Origin: Methanocella sp.
GTDB taxonomy: Archaea > Halobacteriota > Methanocellia > Methanocellales > Methanocellaceae
NCBI RefSeq assembly: GCF_035506375.1
Contig: NZ_DATJPM010000077.1
Location: forward strand, 1 to 64,000
Direction of reading: 5' to 3'
Length of the DNA stretch: 64,000 nucleotides
Shown: in pieces, positions 54,563 to 62,391 of the stretch
Layout: each line of letters opens with the position of its first letter
Numbering within the stretch: position 1 is the stretch's first letter
Position numbers and translations under genes: made by a program
Notes under the pieces: model-generated
What the model saw: only the letters and a program-made list of their open reading frames with translations
The model's database searches: none
Told to the model about the DNA's origin: nothing

Positions 54563-54730
54563 TCAGTTCTCATTATGCTTCATCGTCTTGCCGATGCATT
54601 CGCTGGAGCGGGCCTCGCGGGCTTTCCAGTAGCAGTCCTCTGAGTCGCACAGGTAGCGGCCGAACATCGCCTTCGTCGCATCCTTGCCGCAGATGCCGCA
54701 CTTCTTTCCCTTGAAAAAGTCGCTGACCAT
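54563..54730 (-). CDS. Small Cys-rich, zinc-ribbon-like protein, 55 aa
   Basis: 55 residues, too short for a standard length cut-off. KKCGICGK gives a CxxC pair at residues 11 and 14, and YLCDSEDCYW a second pair at 28 and 33; another Cys lies at 45 near SSECIGK. Two Cys pairs about 14 residues apart suggest a treble-clef or zinc-ribbon fold. The minus-strand TATA (TTTATAACC) lies about 25 nt upstream, so the mRNA is leaderless. Lys/Arg-rich, basic, no membrane segment. Family not recognised. It is divergent from the AI-2E transporter gene. Confidence 0.7.
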   Translation of the reverse strand: MVSDFFKGKKCGICGKDATKAMFGRYLCDSEDCYWKAREARSSECIGKTMKHNEN

Positions 54731-54778
54731 CAACCATACATAACATATTTCAGGTTATAAACATTTACCTCAATTAAG
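54731..54778. promoter_or_regulatory. Bidirectional promoter region
   Basis: 48 bp between two divergent starts. The central AGGTTATAAACATTT serves as TATA on both strands: minus-strand TTTATAACC at 25 nt before 54730, and plus-strand TTATAAACA 25 nt before 54779. Both genes would be leaderless, and their transcription probably competes. Confidence 0.5.
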
Positions 54779-55918
54779 ATGCCAGGGATATTACGGCGGG
54801 CGTATGACGCCAAATGGGTCATCTTCGGAGTGGCCCTCATGCTATTGCTGTTGTGGGTGGTCTGGCCTTTCATCACCGTCATAGTCTATGCCATCTTCAT
54901 ATACTATATTGCGAAGCCCATCAAGCATAAGCTGCGGCCTTACATCAAGAACGAGTCGCTGCTCGTGGCCGCGTGCATGTTCTTATTGGTATTGCCTCTG
55001 CTGATCATCATCGGCTACACAGCATTGCTCGCCCTGTCGCAGTTCAACGCCGTCGTAACGGGCATAGGCCTTCAGTCGATGTCGCAGGGGCCGCTGACGA
55101 ACATGAGCACGACCGTCTCGCACATCCTGCAGAACCTGACCATGGAGAACGTCCTATCCGGGAATATCAATGCCATCATACCCCATGACTGGTACATGGC
55201 CATCGCGGGCAACGGGGGCTCGATCGCGGGGCTCCAGCAGCTGGTTATCTCGACGGGCATGACAATCGCCGACATCATCTTCAAGGTATTCCTGATTGTG
55301 ATCATCGCCTTCTACCTGCTGAGGGACGACGATAAGCTCAAGGCCTGGGTAAAACACACGTTTCCCTCCCTCCTGCACGAGCACGACGGCATGTTCGTGA
55401 AGTATTACCGGGCCGTGGACGAGGACCTCGAAAAGATCTTTTTTGGGAACATCCTGAGCATCGTCTTCTTTGCCATCGTGGCGGCGTTCATCTTTAGTTT
55501 ACTGAACGTCTTCGCTCCGCCGACCATGGACATACCTTATCCCATCCTTATGGGCATTTTATGCGGCGTATCGGCGCTGGTGCCCGTCGTGGGCATGTAC
55601 CTGGTCACGGTGCCCATGTTCCTCTATATCCTGGCGCACTCCCTGGTCGCCGGCACTTTCATGGCGAACATCGGCTTCTTCATCGTCATGGTGGCGGCCG
55701 TGGTCATCTTCGTCCAGACGCTGCCCGAATTCGTGCTGAGGCCCTTCATGTCCCAGGGCCAGGTCAACACGGGCCTGCTCATGTTCGCCTACATCATCGG
55801 GCCCGTCGTCTTTGGCATCGCCGGCCTCTTCATCGCCGCGATCGCGCTCGTCCTGCTGACGCATTACTTCCGCATCGTGTTGCCATCTCTTACGCATGCC
55901 CATAACGAAAAGATTTAA
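54779..55918 (+). CDS. AI-2E family transporter (PerM/YdiK-like)
   Basis: 379 residues with about eight hydrophobic segments. IYYIAKPIKHKLRPYI early, FLIVIIAFYLLRDDDKL in the middle, then GILCGVSALVPVVGMY and a C-terminal PEFVLRPFMSQGQVN are hallmarks of the AI-2E exporter family. Substrates are mostly unknown; some export sodium or small molecules. The ATG at 54779 is leaderless by TATA position. It is followed after 30 bp by a DUF2085 gene, probably in the same transcript. Confidence 0.9.
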   Translation: MPGILRRAYDAKWVIFGVALMLLLLWVVWPFITVIVYAIFIYYIAKPIKHKLRPYIKNESLLVAACMFLLVLPLLIIIGYTALLALSQFNAVVTGIGLQSMSQGPLTNMSTTVSHILQNLTMENVLSGNINAIIPHDWYMAIAGNGGSIAGLQQLVISTGMTIADIIFKVFLIVIIAFYLLRDDDKLKAWVKHTFPSLLHEHDGMFVKYYRAVDEDLEKIFFGNILSIVFFAIVAAFIFSLLNVFAPPTMDIPYPILMGILCGVSALVPVVGMYLVTVPMFLYILAHSLVAGTFMANIGFFIVMVAAVVIFVQTLPEFVLRPFMSQGQVNTGLLMFAYIIGPVVFGIAGLFIAAIALVLLTHYFRIVLPSLTHAHNEKI

Positions 55919-55948
55919 TCGAATGATGCCTTGTAGGTCTGTGGACCT

Positions 55949-56542
55949 ATGAACATGCCCGACCGCTATCTTATGGCTTCCGCGGAGTTCGTCGTCAAGC
56001 ACTGGCTCACCGTGGTGAACGCACTGCTGTTTCTCTTCATCGTCCCCATCCTGCTGGCCCCATACTTCTTTTCGACGGGCAACCCGGTCCTCGTGCAGAT
56101 CGCGGGCATGATCATGGCGGCATACCACGTCACCTGCCACCAGCTCCCCGAGAGGAGCCTGTTCATCTTCGGCTACGAGATGGCCGTGTGCTCCCGGTGC
56201 TTCGCCATCTACGTCTCGTTCCTCGCCGGAGGCCTGCTGTTCTATTTCATTAGAAACAGGCTCAAGCCCTTCCACATCTTCTGGTATATCCTGATCTGTA
56301 TGCCCATGGCCATCGACGGCTTCGCGCAGCTATTCGGGGTGCCCATACCGCGGGGCATCGGCCCGGACTACACGCTGGTCTGGACGACGCTGAGCAATAA
56401 CGGGCTGCGCATCATTACCGGCTCCATCTTCGGCTTCGGCAGCGCCATCTTCGTCCTGCCCTACATCCAGCACATCATGGAGTCCGAGGATGTACCCAAA
56501 AAAGAGGGCGCCGGGGCGAGTGCTGATAAGAACGGCCAGTAG
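55949..56542 (+). CDS. DUF2085 membrane protein (copy 1)
   Basis: 197 residues with about five transmembrane helices. HVTCHQLPERSLFIFGYEMAVCSRCFAIYVSF is the DUF2085 signature: CHQxPxRS then CxRC, a presumed metal or redox-binding loop at the membrane. Function unknown for the family. The C-terminal tail is hydrophilic with Lys and Glu. A paralogue lies on the other strand at 56985-57560, and the palindrome 56607-56920 separates their 3' ends. Confidence 0.88.
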   Translation: MNMPDRYLMASAEFVVKHWLTVVNALLFLFIVPILLAPYFFSTGNPVLVQIAGMIMAAYHVTCHQLPERSLFIFGYEMAVCSRCFAIYVSFLAGGLLFYFIRNRLKPFHIFWYILICMPMAIDGFAQLFGVPIPRGIGPDYTLVWTTLSNNGLRIITGSIFGFGSAIFVLPYIQHIMESEDVPKKEGAGASADKNGQ

Positions 56543-56606
56543 AGCCCTACGCTTTTGTTTAACCCTCCAATGGCATGGTCTATGCCGTCCTAGCGACGCA
56601 TATATA

Positions 56607-56920
56607 CCCCCTGTTTTTCAACACGAAAACACGAAAATTTTTATATCCCACGTAAAGCACAAAAACACCAAGCTCATGCCTGGTGTTCAAAACACTAAAC
56701 AACCTCCCGAAGGGCACCAAAGCACTAATTATTTAAAACACGAGGACAGCATGCGCTTATCCAGAAGTTATGCTGTCTCTCGTGTTTTCACTGTTTAGTG
56801 AGGTTCGGGCATTTGGGAGGTTGTTTAGTGTTTTAAGCCCGAAGCATGCGCCTTCGTGCTTTCGAGCCCTTACGTGGGATAAAAAAGAATTTTCGTGGTT
56901 TAGTGATACAAACCGGAGGG
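56607..56920. repeat. 314-bp imperfect palindrome between convergent genes (type A element, second copy)
   Basis: Left arm CAACACGAAAACACGAAAATT continues as TTTATATCCCACGTAAAGC; the right arm is its complement with mismatches. Positions 56620-56658 are identical over 39 nt to 20103-20141. ACAACCTCCCGAAG and AACCGGAGGG also recur in both elements, and the lengths are 314 and 311 bp. The centre carries ACACGAGGACAGCAT and its complement ATGCTGTCTCTCGTGT. No open frame of substance. It fills most of the 442-bp gap between two DUF2085 genes. Confidence 0.93.
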
Positions 56921-56984
56921 ATCCAGCGCCACGGGAAACACGGCATGGGACAACATTTTGGATAAATGAGCCCTATAAATAATA

Positions 56985-57560
56985 TTAAAGCTTCTTTTCT
57001 CCGAAAGGCCACGCCATATCTTTCACCCGCCCCAGCACGTCGGACGTCTTCCGCTCATCATGCTTCAGGGCCGCGTGGATCAGCTCGAGAAGCGCATAGA
57101 CGAACGGCACGGCCCAGGCAAGGATATAGGCGTAGGCGAGGCCATAGGGCACGCCTGTGACAAGGCGCAGGGCATTCGTGCTCTCCCGCCAGCCCAGGAG
57201 CTGCGTCGTGCCGTCGATGCCCGTAGGGGCCAAAAGAAGAGCGAACAGCAGCCAGTTCATCCTGAACTCCCTGTCCCCATACCCTTTAAGCCTGAAGAAG
57301 ATGAGGCCCAGCGCAGTGGCCACGTAGATGGAGGCGCAGCGGGCGCATACCGGCATCTGGATATCGTCGTAGAACAGCGAGCGCCAAGGGAGCTGGTGGC
57401 AGAACAGAGAAAAAAACCGAAAAATGCCATCAGAAATGCCGACCGCAAGCGGCGCAGGGCCGAATATCGACAATAGCAGCCACGGCACGAACTGGGCCAG
57501 GGCAATGGCCGTGTAGGCGACGACGATGGCGTCGAATGCCAGCTTTTTTATGTTGACCAT
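56985..57560 (-). CDS. DUF2085 membrane protein (copy 2)
   Basis: 191 residues with about four transmembrane helices and the same signature as copy 1: HQLPWRSLFYDDIQMPVCARCASIYVA. GIDGTTQLLGWRESTNALRL follows the conserved late motif also seen in copy 1 (IDGFAQLFG). The C-terminus is a hydrophilic tail ending EKKL. Convergent with copy 1. The two presumably arose by an inverted duplication or act together; function unknown. Confidence 0.88.
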   Translation of the reverse strand: MVNIKKLAFDAIVVAYTAIALAQFVPWLLLSIFGPAPLAVGISDGIFRFFSLFCHQLPWRSLFYDDIQMPVCARCASIYVATALGLIFFRLKGYGDREFRMNWLLFALLLAPTGIDGTTQLLGWRESTNALRLVTGVPYGLAYAYILAWAVPFVYALLELIHAALKHDERKTSDVLGRVKDMAWPFGEKKL

Positions 57561-57779
57561 GATACAACCAACGATATTCCCGCTATAGGTATAAATGCCT
57601 TTAGAGGGGCATAAGGGTAGTTAGCCCGGGGGCATACCATCGGCAGCCCGCGATTAAGATACACGAGTTTCGGCGAGAGGGGGCGCGGGGCGGCTGTGAA
57701 AATAAAGAGCCGCCCACGCCGCATATCATTCATTCTTTTGACGAATCATTTAGCCTCCATAAGCCGCGTATCGCTAACG

Positions 57780-58685
57780 ATGCACCGGAAACACTTCGCC
57801 ACCTTGATAACGCTCATCGCCACGCTCACCGCTTTCTGCGTGCCGGCGCACGCCCAGATGGCGTTCGAGGGGATGGACGGGTATGGAATGCAGGGTATGC
57901 CGCCCTACGGCATGGATGGATATAGCCTGCCGGGCACGTCATCGTCCACGGGAATGCCCTCGGCAGAGGCGCTCAGCGCCCAGTCGCTGGCAGGCATCGA
58001 CACGAACCAGGGATTCGACCACATGTCCCCGCAGGAGGCCGCCTATCGCCGCGCTGTCGTGGATAACTGCGTCGCGTTCCATAAAAAGATGTCCTCGGGG
58101 CGGCTGCAGTTCGGGAGGCACATGGAGAGCCAGTACTTCAACACACGGTACTGGGAGCCCGTCTATTATAACGGCAGCCAGTTCTGGAAGGTCAAGCAGG
58201 GCGTGAGCAAATCGGACGCGCTGCGGGACTTCATCGGCGCGGGCGGCGGCAAGTACAAGATCGACTGCGCCGCGGCCATCAACCTCATACTGTTAAAATC
58301 GAAGCTCGACACCGTGGGCGAAGGCAACTTCGACCGGCGGCTGCCCACGCTCATGGTCCGGGGCTGGAAGACCTATACGACGTCGAAGGACGGCAACCTT
58401 GAGGAGTACAAGACGCTGGAGAAGTGGTCGGGCGACGAGTATTCGCCGGGCTCGCCCTCGGGCCTCAGGACGGGCGACTACGTCTATTTCAAGAACCACC
58501 CGATGATGGAGGGCACGCCCGAGCAGGGCGAGAACGCCGTCTACATTGGCACCGACTCCTGGGGAAGGCCCGTCTTCTTCGGCCTTAATATAGGCATGTT
58601 CCGGGGCACCTTCAACCAGTACGGCATCCTGTCATCGGAGAGGGGCGCCATCGACCCCGACAGCCTTAAAAGCATGATGCGCTAG
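57780..58685 (+). CDS. Secreted Tgl-type transglutaminase-like protein
   Basis: About 301 residues from the ATG at 57780. A signal peptide (HRKHFATLITLIATLTAFCVPAHAQ) supports this start over a GTG at 57696. A Met/Gly/Tyr-rich spacer follows. The rest aligns by eye with Bacillus Tgl (protein-glutamine gamma-glutamyltransferase): KYKIDCAAAINLILLKSKLD matches the segment with its catalytic Cys (here Cys163), then LDTVGEGNF, GDYVYFKNHP and EQGENAVYIG, which contains the second catalytic Glu (here Glu251). The active-site preceding Glu is Asp here. It could crosslink proteins in the envelope. I compared from memory of the Bacillus sequence, not by search. Confidence 0.72.
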   Translation: MHRKHFATLITLIATLTAFCVPAHAQMAFEGMDGYGMQGMPPYGMDGYSLPGTSSSTGMPSAEALSAQSLAGIDTNQGFDHMSPQEAAYRRAVVDNCVAFHKKMSSGRLQFGRHMESQYFNTRYWEPVYYNGSQFWKVKQGVSKSDALRDFIGAGGGKYKIDCAAAINLILLKSKLDTVGEGNFDRRLPTLMVRGWKTYTTSKDGNLEEYKTLEKWSGDEYSPGSPSGLRTGDYVYFKNHPMMEGTPEQGENAVYIGTDSWGRPVFFGLNIGMFRGTFNQYGILSSERGAIDPDSLKSMMR

Positions 58686-58758
58686 GTAAGACCGGGTTGT
58701 ACTTTTTCTCGCAACATATAATATGCTGCGCGATAATATAATTTTAAGAGGAATCCTG

Positions 58759-59820
58759 ATGGCAGACAAGATCAAAGTAGCGCTCAACGGTTATGGCACT
58801 ATAGGCAAGCGGGTCGCCGATGCCGTGATGCGCCAGGACGACATGACGCTGGTAGGAATTGCGAAGACCAAGCCCGATTATGAGGCCTATGCGGCCAATA
58901 AGAAGGGCTATCCCATTTACGCCGTGGAGCCGGCCAAGGCCGAATCGAAGTTCAAGGCGGCCGGCATTCCCGTCTCCGGCTCCAACCTGGACATGATCAA
59001 AAAGGCCGACATCGTTGTCGACTGCGCCCCCGAAGGCCTGGGCGAGGAGAACAAGAAGAACATCTACGATAAGCTCGACAAGCCCGCCATCTTCCAGGGC
59101 GGCGAGGAGCACGAGGTGGCCGGCACGTCTTTCAATGCGGCCGCCAACTATGGCGAGGCCATCGGCAAAAAGTATGTCCGCGTGGTCTCGTGTAACACGA
59201 CGGGCCTGTGCCGGCTTTTATACGCGCTGGACACGGCCTTCGGCGTGCAGAAGGCGCGCGTGGTGCTCGTCAGGCGGGGCGGGGACCCGAACGACGCAAA
59301 GCGGGGGCCAATAAACGGCATAGTGCCCGATCCGATCCATTTGCCGTCTCACCACGGCCCCGACGTGCAGACCGTGCTGCACCACATCAACATCGATACG
59401 GCGGCCATGAAGGTGCCCACGACACTGATGCACATGCACTTCGTGAACGCCACGCTCAAGAAGAAGCCGTCCCGTGACGAGGCTCTGGCGGCCCTGAAGC
59501 AGTACCCGAGGCTCTGGCTCATACCTTCCTGGTACACCCTAAAGTTCACCGGCGACGTCATCGAGTTCGGCCGGGAGCTGGGCCGCCCCAGGAGTGACAT
59601 CATGGAGAACGCCATCTGGGAAGAGTCGGTGACCGTCGATAAGGAAGGCGAGTTCAACGTGTTCCAGGCCATCCACCAGGAATCGGACGTGGTGCCCGAG
59701 AACATCGACTGCATACGGGCGATGACCGGCATAGAAAAAGACGGCAAGAAGTCGATGGAGAAGACCAATAAGGCCCTGGGCATAGGCAACTTCAACCCGT
59801 GGAAGCTGACCCCGCCCTGA
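58759..59820 (+). CDS. gap: Type II (archaeal) glyceraldehyde-3-phosphate dehydrogenase
   Basis: 353 residues. KIKVALNGYGTIGKRVADAV binds NAD(P); the catalytic Cys is residue 145 in VSCNTTGLCRLLYALD; PDPIHLPSHHGPDVQTVL and AMTGIEKDGKKSMEKTNKALG are specific to the archaeal class. It works in gluconeogenesis and glycolysis. An open frame starts at 58723, but ATG 58759 has AGAGG 8 nt upstream and the NAD-binding strand follows at once. Followed by acylphosphatase after 7 bp, which may share the transcript. Confidence 0.96.
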   Translation: MADKIKVALNGYGTIGKRVADAVMRQDDMTLVGIAKTKPDYEAYAANKKGYPIYAVEPAKAESKFKAAGIPVSGSNLDMIKKADIVVDCAPEGLGEENKKNIYDKLDKPAIFQGGEEHEVAGTSFNAAANYGEAIGKKYVRVVSCNTTGLCRLLYALDTAFGVQKARVVLVRRGGDPNDAKRGPINGIVPDPIHLPSHHGPDVQTVLHHINIDTAAMKVPTTLMHMHFVNATLKKKPSRDEALAALKQYPRLWLIPSWYTLKFTGDVIEFGRELGRPRSDIMENAIWEESVTVDKEGEFNVFQAIHQESDVVPENIDCIRAMTGIEKDGKKSMEKTNKALGIGNFNPWKLTPP

Positions 59821-59827
59821 CATTTTA

Positions 59828-60094
59828 ATGAAAGCGGTCGAAGTCTTCATATCGGGCAGGGTCCAGGCCGTCGGATTCCGGGCCTTCACCCGCCGGAACG
59901 CCGTGATGCTCGGCGTGCGGGGGTACGTGGAGAACCTCGATGACGGCCGGGTGCACGCAGTTTTCGAGGGCGAGGACCACCAGGTCGAGAAGATGCTGGA
60001 GCTGATCTGGCATGGCCCCCGGTTCTCCGAGGTCCGGGAGGTCAAGGTCAAGCCGACCGACCGCGCCGGGCACACGGGCTTCGACGTACGCTAA
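59828..60094 (+). CDS. Acylphosphatase
   Basis: 88 residues, standard size. EVFISGRVQAVGFRAFTRR carries the phosphate-binding loop with the catalytic Arg, and GYVENLDDGRVHAVFEG the catalytic Asn. Hydrolyses acyl phosphates such as 1,3-bisphosphoglycerate, which fits its position next to GAPDH. Its 3' end overlaps the convergent protease gene by four bases. Confidence 0.94.
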   Translation: MKAVEVFISGRVQAVGFRAFTRRNAVMLGVRGYVENLDDGRVHAVFEGEDHQVEKMLELIWHGPRFSEVREVKVKPTDRAGHTGFDVR

Positions 60095-60576
60095 TCCTTT
60101 TTGATCGAACTCTTTAAGATAATGGCGATCTCTTTGAGCGGCCGCTCCAGCGCCGGGGAGATGCCCTCGCCCTCTCCGACTCTTTCGGGCTGTACTCCGA
60201 CGAGGAACACGTCCGCCCCGGTGGAGGCCTTCAGGTACTCCATTACGACGTCCAGCGAAAAGTTGTGGACGCTGGCCTCGAGCTTTTCCAGCTCGCCCGC
60301 CTCCACGACCCTCGCACTCCCGGGGGCCTCGCCCAGGCTCGCCGCATCCAGAAAGACGATGGCCAACGGCTTAAGGCGCCGTATCGCCGCCGTGACGTTC
60401 TCCGGGGCCCCGTCGGCGTCGATGGCATGGGGCACTTCGCCGCTGAGCATGTCGATCAGGACGGGCCCGATGGCATCGTCTCCCCTCATGCGGTTCCCTA
60501 CGCCGACAAAGACGACCTTTTCCGGTGGTATCCCCTGAAGCCGTATGATAAGCTCTTTTTGGAAGATCGCGTCCAT
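60091..60576 (-). CDS. Hydrogenase maturation endopeptidase (HycI type)
   Basis: About 161 residues. FVGVGNRMRGDDAIGPVLIDML holds the first metal-binding Asp; FLDAASLGEAPGS the second and HNFSLD the His, the nickel-sensing trio of HycI/HyaD proteases. These cut the C-terminus of the hydrogenase large subunit after Ni insertion. The detailed pattern is closest to HycI, the protease of membrane-bound group 4 hydrogenases. The ATG at 60576 is preferred over 60594 because AAGGGG precedes it. It overlaps or abuts the end of the upstream membrane subunit gene, so the pair is coexpressed. Confidence 0.9.
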   Translation of the reverse strand: MDAIFQKELIIRLQGIPPEKVVFVGVGNRMRGDDAIGPVLIDMLSGEVPHAIDADGAPENVTAAIRRLKPLAIVFLDAASLGEAPGSARVVEAGELEKLEASVHNFSLDVVMEYLKASTGADVFLVGVQPERVGEGEGISPALERPLKEIAIILKSSIKKD

Positions 60577-60586
60577 ACTTCCCCTT

Positions 60587-62059
60587 CTATACATGCATAA
60601 GCGTCAGCAGCGTGTCGGCCACGAACTTCAGCGCGCCCGAGACCAGGCCCGGGTAAACGCCGATGACGATGCAGAGTCCCGCCATGATGAGTATCGGGAG
60701 CATCATGTAGACTGGCGGGTCCCTGACGCCATTGAACTCATCTTTTGGCCTGCCCAGGAACATCACGTAGAACGCGTGGATGAGGCATATAAAAGTAAGA
60801 AGACTCGTGGCCCACCCGATGATGGAGAACGCGGTGAAGTCCGTGCCGAAGGCCGAGAACAGCACCGGGAAGCCGGCCTGCACCGAGCCTTCGTAGATCG
60901 CTTCCTTACTCCAGAAGCCGTTGAGGAGGGGCACGCCGGACATGGCCAGCGACGCGATTAAAAAGCAAAGGCCAGTGAGGGGCATCTGCTTCATGAGCCC
61001 GCCCATCTTATGGATCTGCCTGGTGTTGACCCTCAGAATGAGCGCGCCGGTAATCAAGAACAGGCAGCCCTTGAAAAGCATGTGATTGGTGATGTGAAAT
61101 AAGGCGCCGTAGACGGCGGCGGGGGTCGCCAGCCCGAAGCCCATGATGATATAGCCCATCTGGCTTATGCTGTGGAACGCCAGTAAGCGCTTGATGTCCT
61201 CGGAGAGCAGGGCCATGATGACGCCCACGAGCATGTTGGCGACGCCGAACCCGGCCACGACGAGGATGAGCGTCTGGACGCCCGAAATGGCGTAGAACGG
61301 GTAGATGGCCTTCGCCATGGCCACGACGCTCGCCTTGATCAATATGCCCGACATGGTGGCGCTGATGGGCGGCGGCGCCTCGGAGTGGGCCGAGGGCAGC
61401 CATATGATGCCCAGGGGCAGCAACCCGGCCTTGGTGCCGAAGCCGAAGAAGAACAGCATGGCCAGTAAGAACATATCGTTCTGGCTTATGGCTCCCGCGG
61501 CCAGCTTATTTAAGTCGAGCGTGCCCGCGTCGTTGTAGAGGATGAAGGCGCCCGAGACGACGAGGATGACCTCGATGATGCTTATGGCCAGATAAACGTA
61601 GGTCGCATTGATGGCCCGCTTCGTGCGGCCGAACAGGATCAGCACCGCGCTGATGACCGTGGCCGCCTCCAGGAAGATGAGCATCACGATGACGTTGTAG
61701 GTGCTCGCCAGGCCGCTCATCATGCCCATGAGCAGGAAATACATGATGAAGTAGGTGTTATCGTAGTGCGTCCTGTCCTTGTATACAAAGGAGTAGAAAA
61801 CGACCAGCGTGCCGATGAACGCCACGAGCGTGCCGATGAAGATGCCGGGGGCGTCGAGCACTATGAAGCCGTAAGAATAGGGGCTGAGTATCCCCCTCTG
61901 GAGCGCCACGAGATAGGACGCGTTAAGCACGAAGAGCAGGGCGGCGCCGGCCACAATGAAGACGTCCTGGATCTTTTCCGAGTACCGGCCCAGGACGTAG
62001 GTGAGCAAGGCTCCTATTATCGGCAGAATGATTGGTAAAAGCGCCAGGTATTCGTACAT
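60587..62059 (-). CDS. Proton-conducting antiporter-like subunit (NuoN/NuoM/MrpD family) of a group 4 hydrogenase-type complex
   Basis: 490 residues with about 14 TM helices. KAGLLPLGIIWLPSAHSEAPPPISATMSGILIK contains the conserved Lys and His of the antiporter-like fold; SEDIKRLLAFHSISQMGYIIMG is the second hallmark. Such subunits are found in Fpo, energy-converting hydrogenases and Mrp antiporters, where they couple redox to ion movement. The adjacent HycI-type protease favours a hydrogenase, but catalytic subunits are missing here. The 332-bp upstream region separates it from ilvE, so the gene is at the start of its own transcript. Confidence 0.88.
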   Translation of the reverse strand: MYEYLALLPIILPIIGALLTYVLGRYSEKIQDVFIVAGAALLFVLNASYLVALQRGILSPYSYGFIVLDAPGIFIGTLVAFIGTLVVFYSFVYKDRTHYDNTYFIMYFLLMGMMSGLASTYNVIVMLIFLEAATVISAVLILFGRTKRAINATYVYLAISIIEVILVVSGAFILYNDAGTLDLNKLAAGAISQNDMFLLAMLFFFGFGTKAGLLPLGIIWLPSAHSEAPPPISATMSGILIKASVVAMAKAIYPFYAISGVQTLILVVAGFGVANMLVGVIMALLSEDIKRLLAFHSISQMGYIIMGFGLATPAAVYGALFHITNHMLFKGCLFLITGALILRVNTRQIHKMGGLMKQMPLTGLCFLIASLAMSGVPLLNGFWSKEAIYEGSVQAGFPVLFSAFGTDFTAFSIIGWATSLLTFICLIHAFYVMFLGRPKDEFNGVRDPPVYMMLPILIMAGLCIVIGVYPGLVSGALKFVADTLLTLMHV

Positions 62060-62391
62060 CAGTCAAGGCTTCTATGCCCGTTAATCACATAAAGTTATGT
62101 TAAAAAGGGCCCGCAATTATGGCCCGGGATCGGATGATCATGCGGCATCATACTTGTGTTCCGCGTGGAGACGCGATAGCTTTCGAGGCAAAAAGGCATT
62201 GGAGGGGAAGCATTCAAGGCCTTTTTGATCGCTATGCCACACGGCCGTTCCCGGGCATACTGCTAGGGAGTCTATGGCTATGATGATCGTATAGTCGTAA
62301 CTCTGCCGGTATGGTAACAAGCGTTTGCAGTAATTATAACGGCTCAAAAGAGAACTGCCGCTAAAAAAAAGGAAAAACGAAAGAAAAGCGA
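62060..62391. other. Intergenic region with a nested hairpin and an ilvE terminator
   Basis: No credible gene. A long imperfect hairpin at 62165-62240 nests GTGG/CCAC, ATAGC/GCTAT and an eight-base AAAAAGGC (62190-62197) / GCCTTTTT (62219-62226). Near 62090 a minus-strand TATA candidate (AACTTTATG) precedes the membrane subunit gene. The far end carries the ilvE terminator. Confidence 0.5.
62363..62390 (-). terminator. Oligo-T terminator after ilvE
   Basis: On the minus strand, directly after the ilvE stop, CGCTTTTCTTTCGTTTTTCCTTTTTTTT gives several T-runs without a strong stem, typical of archaeal termination. Confidence 0.6.

Noticed and set aside
56490..56982. Short open frames within the palindrome at 56607
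   Set aside because: Same reason as for the palindrome at 50505; they also overlap the end of a DUF2085 gene.
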